DNA of 64,000 nucleotides from the NCBI RefSeq assembly GCF_000372865.1, contig NZ_KB889965.1, positions 1,810,990 to 1,874,989 of the forward strand. The letters run 5' to 3'. Shown piece after piece: positions 64,000-64,000 of this stretch. The DNA comes from Methylosarcina fibrata AML-C10. GTDB taxonomy: Bacteria; Pseudomonadota; Gammaproteobacteria; Methylococcales; Methylomonadaceae. The notes below the pieces were generated by a model. The model saw nothing but the letters and a program-made list of their open reading frames with translations. It was not told where the DNA came from and made no database searches. Numbering within the stretch: the stretch's first letter is position 1; each line of letters begins with the position of its first letter. Both the position numbers and the translations under genes were made by a program.

Positions 64000-64000
64000 C

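Overview
The window looks like accessory DNA from a gammaproteobacterium. Gene content (CusCBA, CzcCBA, copper oxidase, c-type cytochromes, DUF2934) and moderate GC would suit an environmental species such as a methylotroph or methanotroph, but that is only an inference and no marker gene fixes the taxon. There is no rRNA, tRNA, integrase or complete insertion sequence. Two parts differ in style: an AT-richer element backbone (1 to about 25.2 kb, all on the plus strand) and a GC-richer metal-resistance and housekeeping-like part (25.2-64 kb).

Region 1 (1-10.5 kb) is a plus-strand chain of element-type genes: the tail of an unidentified protein (by position perhaps an AAA+ ATPase), a DUF3150-like protein, small unknowns, a CobT-like VWA protein with an HExxH motif, a GHKL (Hsp90-like) ATPase, and a P4-type zinc-finger/toprim primase protein. 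The most striking feature is a leader motif repeated before nine of these genes (plus one orphan copy). Each copy has a T-run, an (A)ACCC box, a hairpin closed by CCC/GGG, and a distal C-rich segment. In nearly every copy three helices compete: A-B (proximal hairpin), A-C (alternative) and C-D, where D is the Shine-Dalgarno and often part of the start codon. The helices are kept while their sequences change from copy to copy, including G-U pairs. This is the signature of a translational RNA switch reused gene by gene. Genes overlapping or directly abutting the gene before them lack the motif. I do not recognise it as a known RNA family.

Region 2 (10.8-25.2 kb) holds two tandem paralogous exported giant proteins (about 2240 and 2365 residues) with alternating fibronectin-III-like repeats, Ig/cadherin-like domains and closely matching C-terminal regions, followed by a small exported protein.

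Region 3 (25.2-56 kb) is a metal-resistance island. It has a CusCBA-type copper/silver efflux operon with a small metal-ligand-rich membrane protein, a lipoprotein and a frameshifted Met/His-rich periplasmic protein. On the minus strand follow a czcI-like/czcCB-ynfA-czcA-zntA-like series for Co/Zn/Cd, a copper P1B-ATPase, a DUF2934 protein, a P2A cation ATPase, a CopA/CopB-type copper oxidase and outer-membrane pair, very small His-rich secreted proteins, a YHS-LOG fusion and a His-rich cytochrome c. A CusRS-type two-component system is divergent from the cytochrome; its likely operator is ATTAC-N6-GTAAT, seen twice.

Region 4 (56-64 kb, minus strand) carries a lipoprotein, a PD-(D/E)XK-like nuclease candidate and its decayed paralogue, an HD-GYP phosphodiesterase, a methyltransferase, a small cytochrome c, a membrane protein with a CxxCH motif, and the end of an outer-membrane protein cut by the window edge.
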